From positions 1 through 11,069 of the forward strand of contig NZ_JAVWFO010000058.1 of the NCBI RefSeq assembly GCF_036641015.1: a stretch of DNA of 11,069 nt, read 5' to 3'. Below the pieces are notes generated by a model. It searched no databases. It saw nothing but the letters and a program-made list of their open reading frames with translations, and was not told where the DNA came from. Made by a program: the position numbers and the translations under genes. This DNA is from Anaerorhabdus sp036641015 (GTDB lineage Bacteria; Bacillota_I; Bacilli_A; Erysipelotrichales; Erysipelotrichaceae). Positions 1 through 6,568 of the stretch are shown piece after piece (position 1 is the first letter of the stretch; the number at the start of each line of letters is the position of its first letter).

Positions 1-118
1 GTGAAGCACAGTTGTCAGGCCCTTCACACGACCCTTAAGGGTCAGTGTGGTAATAACCCTTATAGGGTTAAGTCAGAACCACGTGTTTTACACGTGGAAG
101 CTATTTTAGTAGGGATAG
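1..118 (+). mobile_element. Right end of an IS200/IS605-family element with omega-RNA-like scaffold (partial)
   Basis: The segment folds into serial hairpins: CACAC/GTGTG (25-29/45-49) enclosing the palindrome ACCCTTAAGGGT (31-42), AACCCT/AGGGTT (55-60/64-69), and CCACGTG/CACGTGG (79-85/91-97). After the last stem come GGAAGCT and TTTAGTAGGGATAGT. The order 'GTAATAAC - hairpin - GTCAGAACC - perfect stem - GGAAGC - TAGTAGGG' resembles the 3' end of IS605/IS1341-type elements, where the end of tnpB and the right terminal hairpin are transcribed as the guide-RNA scaffold of TnpB. This comes from remembered family pattern, not a search. The tnpB gene itself would lie left of the window. The exact terminal base is uncertain. 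The usual terminal TCAC is not seen, so the boundary near 118 is an estimate. Confidence 0.52.
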
Positions 119-119
119 T

Positions 120-376
120 ATGGCTTTAAACGTTGATAATGGCGTAAATCCGTATACAACTACACTTGCAGTGAAAATGAATAAATTAGCTAAAAAAATA
201 ATATCAATGTTATAACAGATGTTAATAAATATTCTAAAATAGATTCTATTGGATTTAATGCAGATCTTATTTTATTAACACCTGAACTTGATATACAAAA
301 GCAAGAAGTCAAAAACAAATTTCCTAATAATGCTGTAGAAATGATTAAAAAATCTGATTATGGTCTATTAAAGTAG
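120..376 (+). pseudogene. Frameshifted PTS IIB-like (lactose/cellobiose type) remnant
   Basis: Reading from ATG 120 gives an NGVNPYTTTLAVKMNKLAKK-type start, then a stop after the A-tract at about 200. Shifting by one base after that tract continues with a segment containing GFNADLILLTPEL, VEMIKKSDYGLLK and a stop at 374-376. One extra A in the 7-A run would restore a single 85-residue frame. The central DLILLTPEL strand and the terminal VExIKKxDYGL pattern resemble PTS IIB proteins of the lactose/cellobiose class, which are about 100 residues and carry the phosphorylated Cys near the N-terminus. Here the corresponding stretch reads NVDNGV and no Cys is present. The 5' end abuts the insertion-element end, so the original N-terminus was probably lost. 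It should be inactive as a phosphocarrier. The family call rests on short motifs only. Confidence 0.48.
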
Positions 377-458
377 ACAACATTTTCAAAGAATTTATTG
401 ATTAGAATTATTTTAAATGAAAGAAGAACTATCATATGATGATTAGCTCTGCTTTTTT

Positions 459-557
459 GTGAAGAGTAAAGAAGCAAGTATGATATGTCTATCAACAATG
501 CTTTCATTAATAACATTGCCAATAATGCTCGGAATCGCTATAAATGTATGGACATAA
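459..557 (+). pseudogene. C-terminal relic, possibly of an AEC-type permease
   Basis: A short open stretch from GTG 459 to TAA 555-557 encodes about 32 residues, including EASMICLSTMLSLITLP, a hydrophobic helix with a charged lead-in. Auxin-efflux-carrier (AEC) family transporters end in a similar 'EAS..-ST.LS..T.P' last helix, so this may be the tail of such a gene. An in-frame stop lies just upstream at 444-446, no ribosome binding site is visible, and nothing upstream extends the homology. It could equally be chance. The surrounding 377-458 shows no coding or structural signal that I can support. Confidence 0.28.
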
Positions 558-597
558 CAAATATTAGGACAAATTATGAAGAAATCGTTGTAAAAAT

Positions 598-625
598 TTG
601 ACATTATTAAAATATATTGTATTAT
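598..625 (+). promoter_or_regulatory. Sigma-A promoter for the lysine-riboswitch operon
   Basis: The -35 is TTGACA (598-603) and the -10 is TATTAT (620-625), with a 16-base spacer. Transcription would start near 632, shortly before the aptamer at about 645. Confidence 0.72.
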
Positions 626-644
626 TGAAGTACAACAAAATCAT

Positions 645-799
645 ATAGAGGTAGCGATGCAGAATAGTAACTTGAGGAGTCGACAGACAATGAATCAAGA
701 GAAAGGCAATCATCGCCGAATAGGTTTCTTGGTAGAGAAACGCTATGGGGTTATAAGAAAGACTTATAACACTCCTTCAGAAGAAGGGCGCTATTGCAC
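645..799 (+). promoter_or_regulatory. Lysine riboswitch (L box) aptamer
   Basis: The aptamer opens with the conserved AGAGGTAGCG (647-656), followed by AGTA and TTGAGG, then GAAAGGC and CGCCGAA (700-720), and closes with GGGCGCTATTGC (786-797). P1 pairs 650-656 with 789-795. P2 pairs CTTGA/TCAAG (671-675/695-699). P3 is the stem around GTTTCT/AGAAAC. P4 is GTTATAAG/CTTATAAC (750-757/763-770). P5 is CTTC/GAAG near 775-787. This order matches the five-helix L box known upstream of lysine biosynthesis and transport genes. It precedes a three-gene ABC importer and a terminator, so the expected behaviour is that lysine binding stabilises P1 and stops transcription. A plausible antiterminator is CTATTGCAC (791-799) pairing with GTGATAG (825-831), plus ATTTAC/GTAAAT (801-806/814-819). 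Confidence 0.93.
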
Positions 800-815
800 A
801 ATTTACCTTTTAAGT

Positions 816-846
816 AAATCGTATGTGATAGAGCATACGATTTTTT
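816..846 (+). terminator. Riboswitch-controlled intrinsic terminator
   Basis: A 10-bp stem AAATCGTATG/CATACGATTT (816-825/834-843) with an 8-base loop is followed by T residues through 846. It sits between the lysine aptamer and the binding-protein gene and is the expected expression platform. Its 5' arm and loop overlap the candidate antiterminator partner strands. Confidence 0.87.
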
Positions 847-867
847 GTTGCCTAGGAGGAAAAGGAA

Positions 868-1704
868 ATGAAAAAATTATTATCATTATTAATTGCAGGA
901 CTAATGCTTGTAGGATGTTCAAGCACACCTGCAGAAAAGGAACCATCAGCAGATGGGGAAACAGCAAAAGAAAAATTTACGGTAGCAATGGAATGTAATT
1001 ATGCGCCATTTAACTGGACTCAAACTAGTAGCAATGATTCAGCTATTCAAATTTCAGCTACTGATTATTGCGATGGTTATGATGTTGCAATGGCACGTAA
1101 AATTGCTGATTCTTTAGGACAAGAATTAGAAGTTAAATCAATTGCATGGGAAGGTTTAATTACAGCATTAAACAACGATGAAGTTGATGCAATTATTGCA
1201 GGTATGACAGCAACTCCAGAACGTGCAGAGGCAGTAGATTTTACAAACCCTTATTATGAATCGCAAATGGTTTTAGTGGTTCGTGCAAGTGATGAAGCAT
1301 TAGCAAATGCAACATCTATTCAAGATTTTAGTGGATATAAAGTATTAGGGCAAATAAACACATTATATGATGAAATTATTGATCAAATTGAAGGTGTTAA
1401 TCATATGACTCCTCAAGCTACATATCCACGTATGGTATTAGCTTTACAACAAGGTGAAGTTGATGCATTAACTGCTGAATTACCAGTTGCACAAGGGGTA
1501 GTAGCAGCAAATCCAGATCTTAAAATTGTTACATTTGAAGATGGAAAAGGATTTGAAGCTGACACAACAGTTTCAATTGCAATTAAAAAAGGAAATACAG
1601 AATTATTAAATCAAGTCCAATCAGCATTAGATACAATTACAGAAGAAGAAAGAGTTGGGATCATGCAAGCAGCAACTGATCGTCAACCAGCTACAGCAGA
1701 ATAA
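868..1704 (+). CDS. Amino-acid ABC transporter substrate-binding lipoprotein (lysine predicted)
   Basis: This is a 278-residue extracytoplasmic binding protein of family 3 (polar and charged amino acids). A signal peptide with lipobox LVGC places the lipidated Cys at residue 17, so it is tethered to the outer face of the membrane. An acidic/Ser linker follows, then the binding fold beginning FTVAMECNYAPFNW. The hinge and ligand region contains DGYDVAMARKIA, DAIIAGMTATPERAEAVDF and NPYYES. In this family the Arg of TPERAE normally contacts the ligand carboxylate. ATG 868 follows AGGAGG (854-859) at good spacing. The gene is first in an operon under a lysine riboswitch, and that regulation, not the protein sequence, is the main reason to predict lysine. 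It overlaps the permease start by one base (TAATG). Family confidence is high; substrate confidence is moderate. Confidence 0.93.
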   Translation: MKKLLSLLIAGLMLVGCSSTPAEKEPSADGETAKEKFTVAMECNYAPFNWTQTSSNDSAIQISATDYCDGYDVAMARKIADSLGQELEVKSIAWEGLITALNNDEVDAIIAGMTATPERAEAVDFTNPYYESQMVLVVRASDEALANATSIQDFSGYKVLGQINTLYDEIIDQIEGVNHMTPQATYPRMVLALQQGEVDALTAELPVAQGVVAANPDLKIVTFEDGKGFEADTTVSIAIKKGNTELLNQVQSALDTITEEERVGIMQAATDRQPATAE

Positions 1705-2462
1705 TGTTAGACTTTGAAGTAATTGCAAAGATAATACAAACTTCTTGGCCATCATTGTTATTAGGGGTACAAAATACTTTAATAGTAGCATTGAGTGGTA
1801 CAATCATTGGGCTGATTATTGGATTAGTAATAGGTGGATTAAAGGCTATTAAGGTAGATGATAGCTCTTCTAAATTAGTAAAGACAATTAAAAAGATTTA
1901 TGATGTAATCTCAACAATTTATATTGAAGTGTTCCGTGGAACACCGATGATGGTACAAGCAGTATTTATTTATTATTCATTTTTAAAAGTATTTAAGTGG
2001 GGACCATTCCTTGCGGGTATTGTTGTTATTTCTATTAATACTGGTGCATATATGTCGGAAATTATTCGTTCAGGTATTCAATCAGTTGATAAAGGACAAA
2101 CGGAGGCTGCACGTTCTTTGGGTATGTCTAATATCCAAACAATGATGTTAGTTGTATTGCCACAAGCAATTAAAAACGCATTTCCAGCAATTGGAAATGA
2201 ATTTATTGTAAATATTAAAGATAGTTCAGTATTATCGGTAATTGCAATTACTGAGTTAATGTATCAAGGTAATAAGATTGCTGGTAGTAACTATAAATTC
2301 CCAGAAACATTCTTTGTAGTTGCATGTATTTATTTAATACTTACAACAACTACTTCATTTATTCTTCATATTATTGAAGGCAAAATGAATCACACACGTA
2401 CAAGCTTTCCACAATCAGATAGCTCATCAAAGAGTGTTCATTTAGCAAAGAGGGTGAAATAG
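1704..2462 (+). CDS. Amino-acid ABC transporter permease (lysine operon)
   Basis: This is an inner-membrane subunit of the HisM/GlnP-type polar amino-acid permease family, 252 residues, with about five hydrophobic segments. The first spans roughly residues 18-46. A hydrophilic insert containing DDSSSK follows it. The family-typical VFRGTPMM comes next, and the cytoplasmic EAA loop that docks the ATPase reads EAARSLGMSNIQ. The C-terminus carries a polar Ser/Lys-rich tail (after HIIEGK) longer than in the paralogue at 7471. The start overlaps the stop of the upstream gene, so translation is probably coupled. The stop TAG is directly followed by the ATPase ATG. With no second permease in the operon, it probably works as a homodimer. 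Confidence 0.93.
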   Translation: MLDFEVIAKIIQTSWPSLLLGVQNTLIVALSGTIIGLIIGLVIGGLKAIKVDDSSSKLVKTIKKIYDVISTIYIEVFRGTPMMVQAVFIYYSFLKVFKWGPFLAGIVVISINTGAYMSEIIRSGIQSVDKGQTEAARSLGMSNIQTMMLVVLPQAIKNAFPAIGNEFIVNIKDSSVLSVIAITELMYQGNKIAGSNYKFPETFFVVACIYLILTTTTSFILHIIEGKMNHTRTSFPQSDSSSKSVHLAKRVK

Positions 2463-3194
2463 ATGTCACTAGTTGAAATTAGAAATATACATAAGAGTTT
2501 TGGTAACTTGGAAGTTTTAAAGGGAATTGACTTTAGCGTTGAAAAAAACAGTGTTGTTTGTTTAATTGGTGCTTCTGGTAGTGGTAAATCTACATTGCTT
2601 CGTTGCATTAATATGTTAGAAACTCCTGATGAGGGAGAAATAAGAATGAATGGAGAGAATGTTCTTCATACAAAAGATGTGAATAAATATCGTAGTCACG
2701 TAGGAATGGTTTTCCAACAATTCAATTTGTTTAATAACATGACTGTACTTAAAAACTGTACTGTATCACAAATGAAAGTTTTAAAGCGTTCTAAAGAAGA
2801 GGCTGAGGCTAAGGCGATGGAATACTTGCGTAAAGTAGGTATGGAGAGCTTTGCAAATGCATCTAGTACAACTTTATCCGGAGGGCAAAAACAACGCGTA
2901 GCGATTGCTAGAGCATTGTGTATGGATCCTGAGGTACTATTGTTTGATGAACCTACATCAGCATTAGATCCTGAGATGGTTGGTGAAGTATTAGAGGTAA
3001 TGAAAGATTTAGCTAAAGAAGGTTTAACGATGATAGTAGTAACTCATGAAATGGAGTTTGCTAGAGATGTAGCTAATCATGTTGTGTTTATGGATAAAGG
3101 TGTTATTGCGGAAGAAGGTACACCAGAAGATATATTCACAAATCCAAAAGAAGAAAGAACAAAAGAATTTCTAAATCGTATATTAAAGAAGTAG
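2463..3194 (+). CDS. Amino-acid ABC transporter ATP-binding protein (lysine operon)
   Basis: This cytoplasmic ATPase of 243 residues is the normal length for the GlnQ/HisP class. Walker A is GASGSGKST (36-44), the Q-loop is FQQFNLF (about 84-90), the signature is LSGGQ (138-142), Walker B is LLFDEPTSALDP (Asp162, catalytic Glu163), and the switch His is H195 in VTHEM. All catalytic motifs are intact, so it should drive import with the preceding permease. It starts directly after the permease stop with no gap. The terminator stem includes its final codons and stop, which closes the operon. Confidence 0.95.
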   Translation: MSLVEIRNIHKSFGNLEVLKGIDFSVEKNSVVCLIGASGSGKSTLLRCINMLETPDEGEIRMNGENVLHTKDVNKYRSHVGMVFQQFNLFNNMTVLKNCTVSQMKVLKRSKEEAEAKAMEYLRKVGMESFANASSTTLSGGQKQRVAIARALCMDPEVLLFDEPTSALDPEMVGEVLEVMKDLAKEGLTMIVVTHEMEFARDVANHVVFMDKGVIAEEGTPEDIFTNPKEERTKEFLNRILKK

Positions 3195-3216
3195 TGCTAT
3201 TTGCACTACTTCTTTT
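3185..3216 (+). terminator. Intrinsic terminator of the lysine importer operon
   Basis: A 13-bp perfect stem AAAGAAGTAGTGC/GCACTACTTCTTT (3185-3197/3203-3215) with a 5-base loop is followed by a short T run. The 5' arm contains the last codons and the TAG stop of the ATPase gene. From 3217 to about 3312 I see no gene or clear structure. Confidence 0.86.
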
Positions 3217-3312
3217 CTGTTTCTTGATACATAGATATGTTTACAAGCGGTAATGAAGTTCATAATCAATGTTAGATTTGCTACTTACGTCAAATAATGA
3301 TGTTGTGTGCGG

Positions 3313-3321
3313 TGATATAAT
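3313..3321 (+). promoter_or_regulatory. Extended -10 promoter for the yybP-ykoY/ATPase unit
   Basis: TGATATAAT contains a perfect TATAAT (3316-3321) with an upstream TG. No good -35 lies at 16-18 bases, so it would rely on the extended -10. The transcript would start near 3328 and begin with a 7-bp perfect hairpin GTTAGTC/GACTAAC (3336-3342/3345-3351). Confidence 0.6.
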
Positions 3322-3390
3322 AGTTAAGGAATAAGGTTAGTCTTGACTAACTAAAAGTGTGGATGATACGATAAGCGCACAACAAAATAA

Positions 3391-3482
3391 CCCTTGTGGG
3401 GGAGTAGTTTGCACAGTGATGTGTGGCATGTCAACAAACTGACTGTAAAGTCTGGCTTGTCTTAAAGAACGAGACTCATGTA
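3391..3482 (+). promoter_or_regulatory. yybP-ykoY (Mn2+-sensing) riboswitch
   Basis: The hallmark GGGGAGTAG (3399-3407) is followed by ATGTCAACAAACTG (3428-3441), GTCTGGCTTGT (3450-3460) and ACGAGACTC (3469-3477). These occur in the order known for the yybP-ykoY aptamer, whose two conserved internal loops bring together a Mn2+ site. The family often precedes P-type ATPases and other metal exporters, and Mn2+ binding turns expression on. Outer P1 pairing is imperfect as I read it, so the ends are approximate. Downstream, GGAATAG and CTATTTC (about 3486-3517) can form an 8-bp stem with a long loop but no T run. Control may therefore act on translation, or through a terminator I could not resolve. 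Confidence 0.85.
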
Positions 3483-3564
3483 TGGGCGGAATAGAGGATT
3501 TTTAATAATTCGCTATTTCGTTCGTATGTGGGTCTTTTATGTTGTTGGGAATGGGAGACGAGTT

Positions 3565-6228
3565 ATGATTGAATTTGTAGAGAAAAAAGAAAAACTGGTT
3601 AATGAGTTTAACTCAAATGTTGTCACCGGTTTAACGACTGATCAGGTAGCGCTAAACCGAAAAAAGTATGGGATTAACACATTGACTAAGCAAAAAAGGG
3701 AGTCATTACTTAAAAGGTTATGGGATGCCGCAACTGAACCAATGATTGTTATGCTTATTATGGCGGGAGTAATTGCACTAGCGGTTAATATATTCCGTAA
3801 TGTTACTGGTGGGGAAGCAGATTTCCTGGAATGTGTTGGGATATTTGTAGCTATCTCTTTATCGGTTATCATTAGTGTTGTTATGGAAGGTAAGGGTGCA
3901 AAAGCGTTTGAAGCCTTATCAAAGATAAGCAATAATACAGTGGTTAAAGGATTGAGAAACGGGAGTGCAGTATTATTAAATCAAGCTGAATTAGTTGTTG
4001 GGGATATCTTAATTTTAAGTACTGGTGATAAGATTCCCGGTGATGGTAGATTAATTGAAAGTGTAGGTCTAGCAGTTGATGAATCAGCTTTAACTGGTGA
4101 AAGTATACCAGCTAATAAAGATGCAAATTTTGAGGCGTTGGATGCAAAATTGCCATTAGCAGAACGTGCTAACATGTTATATAGTGGTACCTACATTACA
4201 AGCGGACATTGTAGATTGTTGATAACAGCAGTTGGTGATTCTACAGAGTTTGGTAAAATTGCACAAGAATTGGGTGGTGAAAGAAAAACAAGTACACCAT
4301 TACAAGAAAAACTTGCGAAGTTGGGTAAGACAATTACAATACTTGGCGTAATTGCAGCGACCATTGTTTTTGTATCACAAGTGATTTCATTTTCGCTTAA
4401 TGGTGATTTAAATCTTGAGGAAGTAATGGAAGCATTTGTGACAAGTATTGTTTTAATTGTTGCGGCAGTACCAGAAGGTTTACCAACAATTGTTGCAGTA
4501 TCACTTTCTATAAATATAATTAAATTATCTAAGCAAAACGCCTTAGTAAAAAAGATGATAGCATCAGAGACTATTGGCTGTATCAATGTTATATGTTCTG
4601 ATAAAACAGGTACATTAACAGAAAATAAAATGACGGTTAAAGCGTTTTATGATGATTCGTGGCATACGGATGTGACAGAATTATCGTGTGGATATTTTGG
4701 GCATAATATATGTTTAAATAGTACAGCGGATATAGGTGCTGATGGGTTGTTTATTGGTAATCCAACAGAATGTGCGGTGCTAGAATTCTATGAGAAATCG
4801 ATGATGCGTGAAAAGTGTGGAATGTCATATCGTGAGGAAAGAGCGGATCATGAATTGGTACATTCATTTCCATTTTCATCAGAGCTAAAACACATGACAA
4901 CAATTTCAAAAGTGCATGGTGAAATTGTGACTTATGTAAAAGGAAGTCCTGAGTGTGTAATTGAAATGTGTAATCTTGCAAAGGATTCACGTAATGAAAT
5001 TGAAGGATATATTGAACAGGCGCAAAGAAAAGCAATGCGTATTATTGCGTTTGCACATAAAAAAATAAATTCAATTCAAGAGTGTAAAGATGAATCGAAA
5101 CATGATGAGTTAGAGAGTAATATGGAGTTTGATGGCTTTGTTGCGATTAGTGATCCTCTTCGAAAAGAAGTGGAAGATGCTGTTAATCAATGTCGTCATG
5201 CAGGTATAGATTTAAAAATATTAACAGGTGATAATATAGTTACAGCAACAGCTATCGCCAATGAATTACATTTATTAGATCATGGGGAGATTGCGGTTGA
5301 GGCAAAAGAAATAGCGGAGTTAAGTGATGATGAATTGTTAACCAAATTGCCTATGATAAGCGTAATAGCTCGAAGTACCCCAACAACTAAAATGCGAATT
5401 GTAAAATTACTAAAATCTACGGGTAATGTTGTTGCGGTTACAGGTGATGGTATAAATGATGCACCTGCTTTGAAAAATGCAGATGTTGGTGTTGCGATGG
5501 GAATATCGGGAACTGAAGTATCAAAGGAAGCTAGCGATATTGTATTGCTCGATGATTCGTTTGCGACAATTGTTCATGCGGTTGAATGGGGTCGCAATAT
5601 CTATGAAAATTTCAAACGTTTCATTAGTTTCCAATTAACGGTTAATTTGGCTTCGGTTATTGTTGTTTTTGTTTCTATTCTATTTGGGTTGCCGGCGCCA
5701 TTTACTGCGTTAGAGTTATTGTGGATAAACATTATCATGGATGGTCCTCCAGCTTTAACATTGGGTTTAGAACCTAACACGGATGACTTAATGTCGCGTC
5801 AGCCTACAAAACGTAGTGATAATATTATTTCTAAAACAATGCTAATTAGAATTGTTGTTACGGGAGTTTATATGTCACTGGTGTTCTTAGGTCAATATTT
5901 GTTCAATTTCCTAAATGTGCCTAGTGATCAAGTTTCAACCGTATTATTTACAATGTTTGTATTATTCCAATTATTCAACGCTTTTAATTGTCGTGAATTA
6001 CATGATTCAAGTATTTTTAAACACTTCTTTAAAAATAAAATTATGTTAATTACTGTCGGTTGCACATTCGTGCTACAGGTATTAATCATTCAATATGCAG
6101 GAGCATTTTTTAATACGGTTCCATTAGAATTATCAATGTGGATTAAACTAATTTGTATAGCCGCATCTGTAATTGTTTTATCGGAATTGTTTAAACTTGT
6201 AGTTAGAAAGTTTAGGAAAATAAGATAA
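3565..6228 (+). CDS. P2-type cation-transporting ATPase (SPCA/PMR1-like; Mn2+ and/or Ca2+ efflux predicted)
   Basis: This 887-residue integral membrane pump exports cations by a phospho-enzyme cycle. Motifs in order are the actuator TGES (177-180), M4 PEGLP (303-307), the phosphorylation site CSDKTGTLT (Asp346), the nucleotide domain with KGSPE and LTGDN, and the hinge TGDGINDAP (626-634). M6 carries WINIIMDGPPA (metal-ligand candidates Asn722 and Asp726), and the C-terminal helices end about 20 residues before the Lys/Arg tail. In M5 the position matching the site-I Glu of SERCA is Ser697, next to a conserved Asn694, so a single transport site is expected. The INIIMDGPPA string is characteristic of SPCA/PMR1 pumps. 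I place the start at ATG 3565, preceded by GGGAG. The longer frame from 3478 would begin inside the Mn2+ aptamer and adds a residue stretch with no homology. The leader supports a role in Mn2+ detoxification; Ca2+ transport is the alternative. Confidence 0.93.
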   Translation: MIEFVEKKEKLVNEFNSNVVTGLTTDQVALNRKKYGINTLTKQKRESLLKRLWDAATEPMIVMLIMAGVIALAVNIFRNVTGGEADFLECVGIFVAISLSVIISVVMEGKGAKAFEALSKISNNTVVKGLRNGSAVLLNQAELVVGDILILSTGDKIPGDGRLIESVGLAVDESALTGESIPANKDANFEALDAKLPLAERANMLYSGTYITSGHCRLLITAVGDSTEFGKIAQELGGERKTSTPLQEKLAKLGKTITILGVIAATIVFVSQVISFSLNGDLNLEEVMEAFVTSIVLIVAAVPEGLPTIVAVSLSINIIKLSKQNALVKKMIASETIGCINVICSDKTGTLTENKMTVKAFYDDSWHTDVTELSCGYFGHNICLNSTADIGADGLFIGNPTECAVLEFYEKSMMREKCGMSYREERADHELVHSFPFSSELKHMTTISKVHGEIVTYVKGSPECVIEMCNLAKDSRNEIEGYIEQAQRKAMRIIAFAHKKINSIQECKDESKHDELESNMEFDGFVAISDPLRKEVEDAVNQCRHAGIDLKILTGDNIVTATAIANELHLLDHGEIAVEAKEIAELSDDELLTKLPMISVIARSTPTTKMRIVKLLKSTGNVVAVTGDGINDAPALKNADVGVAMGISGTEVSKEASDIVLLDDSFATIVHAVEWGRNIYENFKRFISFQLTVNLASVIVVFVSILFGLPAPFTALELLWINIIMDGPPALTLGLEPNTDDLMSRQPTKRSDNIISKTMLIRIVVTGVYMSLVFLGQYLFNFLNVPSDQVSTVLFTMFVLFQLFNAFNCRELHDSSIFKHFFKNKIMLITVGCTFVLQVLIIQYAGAFFNTVPLELSMWIKLICIAASVIVLSELFKLVVRKFRKIR

Positions 6229-6235
6229 ATGTAAA

Positions 6236-6280
6236 GTGATTGTAAATATTTACAAATAATTGAAAATATTTACATTTCAC
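6236..6280 (+). repeat. Tandem palindrome upstream of the T-box promoter (candidate operator or hairpin)
   Basis: TTGTAAATATTTACAA (6240-6255) is a perfect 16-base palindrome. A near copy, TTGAAAATATTTACAT (6260-6275), starts exactly 20 bases later, about two helical turns. The pair also forms one large stem, TGTAAATATTT/AAATATTTACA (6241-6251/6264-6274), extended by GTGA and TCAC at the edges. There is no T run after it, so it is a poor intrinsic terminator for the ATPase gene. It ends 3 bases before the -35 of the next promoter. A dimeric repressor or activator site is plausible, but I do not recognise the regulator. Confidence 0.5.
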
Positions 6281-6282
6281 TA

Positions 6283-6311
6283 TTGACTTTCACTTTGAAT
6301 TAACATAAACT
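6283..6311 (+). promoter_or_regulatory. Promoter of the arginine T-box operon
   Basis: The -35 is TTGACT (6283-6288), followed by a 17-base spacer and -10 TAAACT (6306-6311). The -10 matches the consensus at four of six positions. The site lies directly before the first T-box helix and directly after the tandem palindrome. Confidence 0.55.
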
Positions 6312-6316
6312 AAGTT

Positions 6317-6547
6317 ACATCGAAGAGAAAGAGTAGTACTTTACTGGATACTTTATTAGAGAGCCCTGTTAGGTGAAAGTGGGAATGAGGAAGGTAAACG
6401 AAACGAGCTTTTGAGATTCATCGTATGTTAGTAAGATGAATGTGAACCTGCATTAAAGGTAAGGGATTTAGTTTTTTAGTGAAGCTAAATAATCAGAGTG
6501 GTACCGCGGAATTTTTCGTCTCTATTTGTAAAATAGAGGCGTTTTTT
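6317..6547 (+). promoter_or_regulatory. T-box leader, specifier CGA (tRNA-Arg)
   Basis: Stem I contains AAAGAGTAGTACTT (5' side of the specifier loop), AGAGAGCC and the distal GGTGAAAG. The 3' side of the specifier loop reads ACGAAA-CGA-GCTTTTGAG (specifier at 6404-6406). This aligns base for base with the known glyQS arrangement ACGAAA-GGC-ATTCTTGAG, so the specifier is CGA, an arginine codon. Stem III is GATTTAG/CTAAATAATC (about 6465-6494). The T-box sequence AGAGTGGTACCGCG is at 6495-6508. Its TGGT would pair with an acceptor end having discriminator A. Uncharged tRNA-Arg should stabilise the antiterminator and allow transcription of the ABC importer, making arginine its probable substrate. 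Confidence 0.93.
6517..6547 (+). terminator. T-box controlled intrinsic terminator
   Basis: An 11-bp stem CGTCTCTATTT/AAATAGAGGCG (6517-6527/6531-6541), with one G-T pair and a 3-base loop, is followed by TTTTTT (6542-6547). It lies 9 bases after the T-box sequence, the standard position for the expression platform. Confidence 0.92.
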
Positions 6548-6568
6548 ATTTATCAAGGGAGAAAGAAT

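Noticed and set aside
25..97. Reading the serial hairpins at the left edge as a CRISPR array or tRNA cluster
   Set aside because: The stems differ in sequence and spacing, there are no direct repeats, and no cloverleaf or TTCGA-type arm is present.
657..998. 113-codon plus-strand reading frame
   Set aside because: It covers the lysine aptamer, the terminator and the signal-peptide region of the binding-protein gene in another frame; it has no protein-like composition.
3642..5035. Several minus-strand reading frames of 64-131 codons
   Set aside because: All lie opposite the clearly coding P-type ATPase, have no ribosome binding sites and show no recognisable motifs.
6236..6280. Calling the AT-rich palindrome a Rex or Fur operator or a simple terminator
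   Set aside because: The half-sites do not match the TTGTGAA Rex consensus or a Fur/PerR box, and no T run follows the stem; it is left as an unassigned repeat.
6404..6408. ACG or GAG as the T-box specifier
   Set aside because: Alignment of the loop with the glyQS leader has equal lengths on both sides and places only CGA in the specifier position.
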